Below are positions 62,696 to 64,000 of a stretch of DNA of 64,000 nucleotides, one piece after another. Position 1 is the stretch's first letter; the number at the start of each line of letters is the position of its first letter. This DNA is from Triatoma infestans (taxonomy: Eukaryota > Arthropoda > Insecta > Hemiptera > Reduviidae), in the NCBI GenBank assembly GCA_011037195.1, contig JAAEAF010002717.1:62001-126000 (forward strand), in the 5' to 3' direction. Both the position numbers and the translations under genes were made by a program. The notes below the pieces were generated by a model. The model had not been told where the DNA came from and made no database searches. It saw only the letters and a program-made list of their open reading frames with translations.

Positions 62696-62742
62696 CACAC
62701 GCACACAACACGTACACAATACACACGCACACACACACAAAA
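62696..62742. repeat. CA-rich microsatellite
   Basis: Interrupted ACAC runs. Confidence 0.8.
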
Positions 62743-63660
62743 ACTTGCCGCCTCTCCTTTCTTTCCCGCCAAGTCTACTACAAAGTTGACTCCTATAAAT
62801 TATGACGTACATAATTCATAAAAGCGTCCCTTTGTTTGGTTCCTCCTTCTTCACCACTACCATAGATCTGGTAGGCTGTAGGATTGGAGTACAGCAGGCA
62901 GGCAGGGGGAAATAAGTCAGACAGTTCAGTAAAAAGAAAATATGTAGCCACGCTTAATTTTGACGAAGGGGGTGTGTCCATTCAGAAAAATGTTATTTAA
63001 TAAACCAAAATATTTATGAAATAAATTAAATTGAAGACCGTAAAAAAAAGAAAAAAAAAAGAAAAAATGGTTATGTTTGCAAAATTATATTTGTAATTTT
63101 ATTAGATTTGGTAGTTCTTAATTCTATATAAGATTACGTTTTTTTTTTTTTTTACATTATGTTTTCAACCAATCACATTTTCTTGATAAACTATTAACTT
63201 TTTATTAATAGCCAATAAATTCGACTGTTGTTATTATTAGTGGGCTAAACCCTTGATCTCCATTGGCTCCTTGTGCTAGCTAACATGTAACAAACAATTA
63301 ATATGGCTTCATTAGGACATTAGGATTGGAGTAAGGCAGTACAGAAAATTTATCCCTGGCTCAATTCAATGGTTTTACCGATGTCCAAGTGAACTAGAGA
63401 AGGAATCCGGCCTTCATCAGCTCTTCCATAGTTAACCTATTTTATTAAAAAAAAAACAATATGCAAACTTCTAACATTCTAACATATCGTAAATAAGCTA
63501 GCGATAGAAGTTTTGACAAAGCTCTATAATAAAGTGGTCACCTTAAACAGTACGTTTTTTTTTTTTTGCTTTAGCAATTTCAGCTACAGCCATGCATTAT
63601 ATTCAATTCTTTAAGGTCAAAAATATTACGTATTCCGATTATGATCCTAAATTTGCTACA
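62743..63660. other. AT-rich sequence
   Basis: No gene or repeat recognised; several long A or T runs. Confidence 0.5.
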
Positions 63661-63670
63661 CACGCTTATT

Positions 63671-64000
63671 CTATGACCAATTACCAACCCCACATACCGA
63701 AGTATACTTCTCGTGGTTTACACATTTATAAAATTTTCCCTTTTCTCCTTCACAACACGTTTTCTGCCATAGTTTAATATGATTGGTTTTTATCTGAGAA
63801 AAAACATCTCTGGACGGCACTTTAATGTGTATTTCTTCTCCTATTGCAGTTGCCTTCTTGGCGTAATAATTCGCCATTTCATTTCCTGAAATACCTATAC
63901 AGGCTCTTATCCACACAAACCTAATTATAGTACCCTTATTCCGCAAGTTTTACCATTGGTCCATAATATTTTTTCAATGTGACTAACGGTAGAATTTATC
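63671..64000 (-). pseudogene. RNase H relic of a non-LTR retrotransposon, cut by the window edge
   Basis: An open minus-strand stretch reads IRFVWIRACIGISGNEMANY then AKKATAIG, the H-x-G-x-x-GNExAD motif with the His replaced, followed by IKTNHIKLWQKTCCEGEKGK. The same order is seen at 13085-13860. Its 5' side lies beyond the window. Confidence 0.65.

Noticed and set aside
1..64000. CRISPR arrays, operons or bacterial-type promoters
   Set aside because: The genes are spliced and the repeats are dispersed eukaryotic elements; no regularly spaced short repeats were seen.

Overview
This window is animal nuclear DNA, most likely from an insect. It is AT-rich, its genes are split by GT-AG introns, and most of the non-coding sequence is built from transposable elements. 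Three host genes can be read. The left edge holds the 3' half of a soluble inorganic pyrophosphatase gene (Nurf-38/PPA1 type, minus strand, 87-2858). The left-centre holds a complete SMC5 gene (plus strand, 11340-32286). I could assemble 21 exons into one uninterrupted frame of 1071 codons, with the Walker A motif, hinge, signature and Walker B motif all present. The right-centre holds the 3' part of a LIM-homeobox gene that matches insect Arrowhead (Awh, minus strand, 39399-45306). Its second LIM domain, homeodomain and C-terminus are visible, but its first LIM domain is not. The species and insect order cannot be fixed from the sequence.

Layout: 1-3.6 kb, pyrophosphatase exons with a hairpin element and a dead Tc1/mariner-like transposase in the last intron. 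3.6-8.9 kb, a GC-rich R1/LOA-type non-LTR retrotransposon with an intact ORF1 (DUF4780-like) and a frameshifted ORF2 (endonuclease, reverse transcriptase, RNase H, CCHC). 8.9-11.3 kb, a possible inverted-repeat transposon, a dead Penelope-like element (PLE), and two ~80-bp tandem repeats just upstream of SMC5. 11.3-32.3 kb, SMC5, whose introns contain SINEs, a mariner-like relic, an RNase H relic and snapback elements. 32.3-39.4 kb, a duplicated copy of the SMC5 terminal exon and 3' UTR, dispersed repeats, and an integrase relic. 39.4-45.3 kb, Awh, with another retrotransposon relic in an intron. 45.3-64 kb, no host gene recognised; it contains a Harbinger-like element, tRNA-derived SINEs, a Jockey-type retrotransposon, snapback repeats including a 430-bp tandem duplication, and retrotransposon relics.

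The most interesting signal is a family of snapback (inverted-arm) repeats, with complete or partial copies at about 2.6, 23.3, 33.3, 35.3, 37.9, 49.9, 56.7 and 57.1 kb. Each arm carries what reads as a hammerhead ribozyme core: CTGATGA, a GGGC/GCCC stem II, GAAA, a very short palindromic stem III ending in GTC, then GATG pairing with the CATC that precedes the core. Two other hairpin families in the window (426-742 and 31564-31762) show decayed versions of the same architecture. Hammerhead ribozymes are known from the terminal repeats of Penelope-like retroelements, and a dead PLE coding region lies at 9.84-10.43 kb, so PLE-derived or PLE-mobilised ribozyme repeats are the leading explanation. 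The ribozyme call is from eye-folding only.
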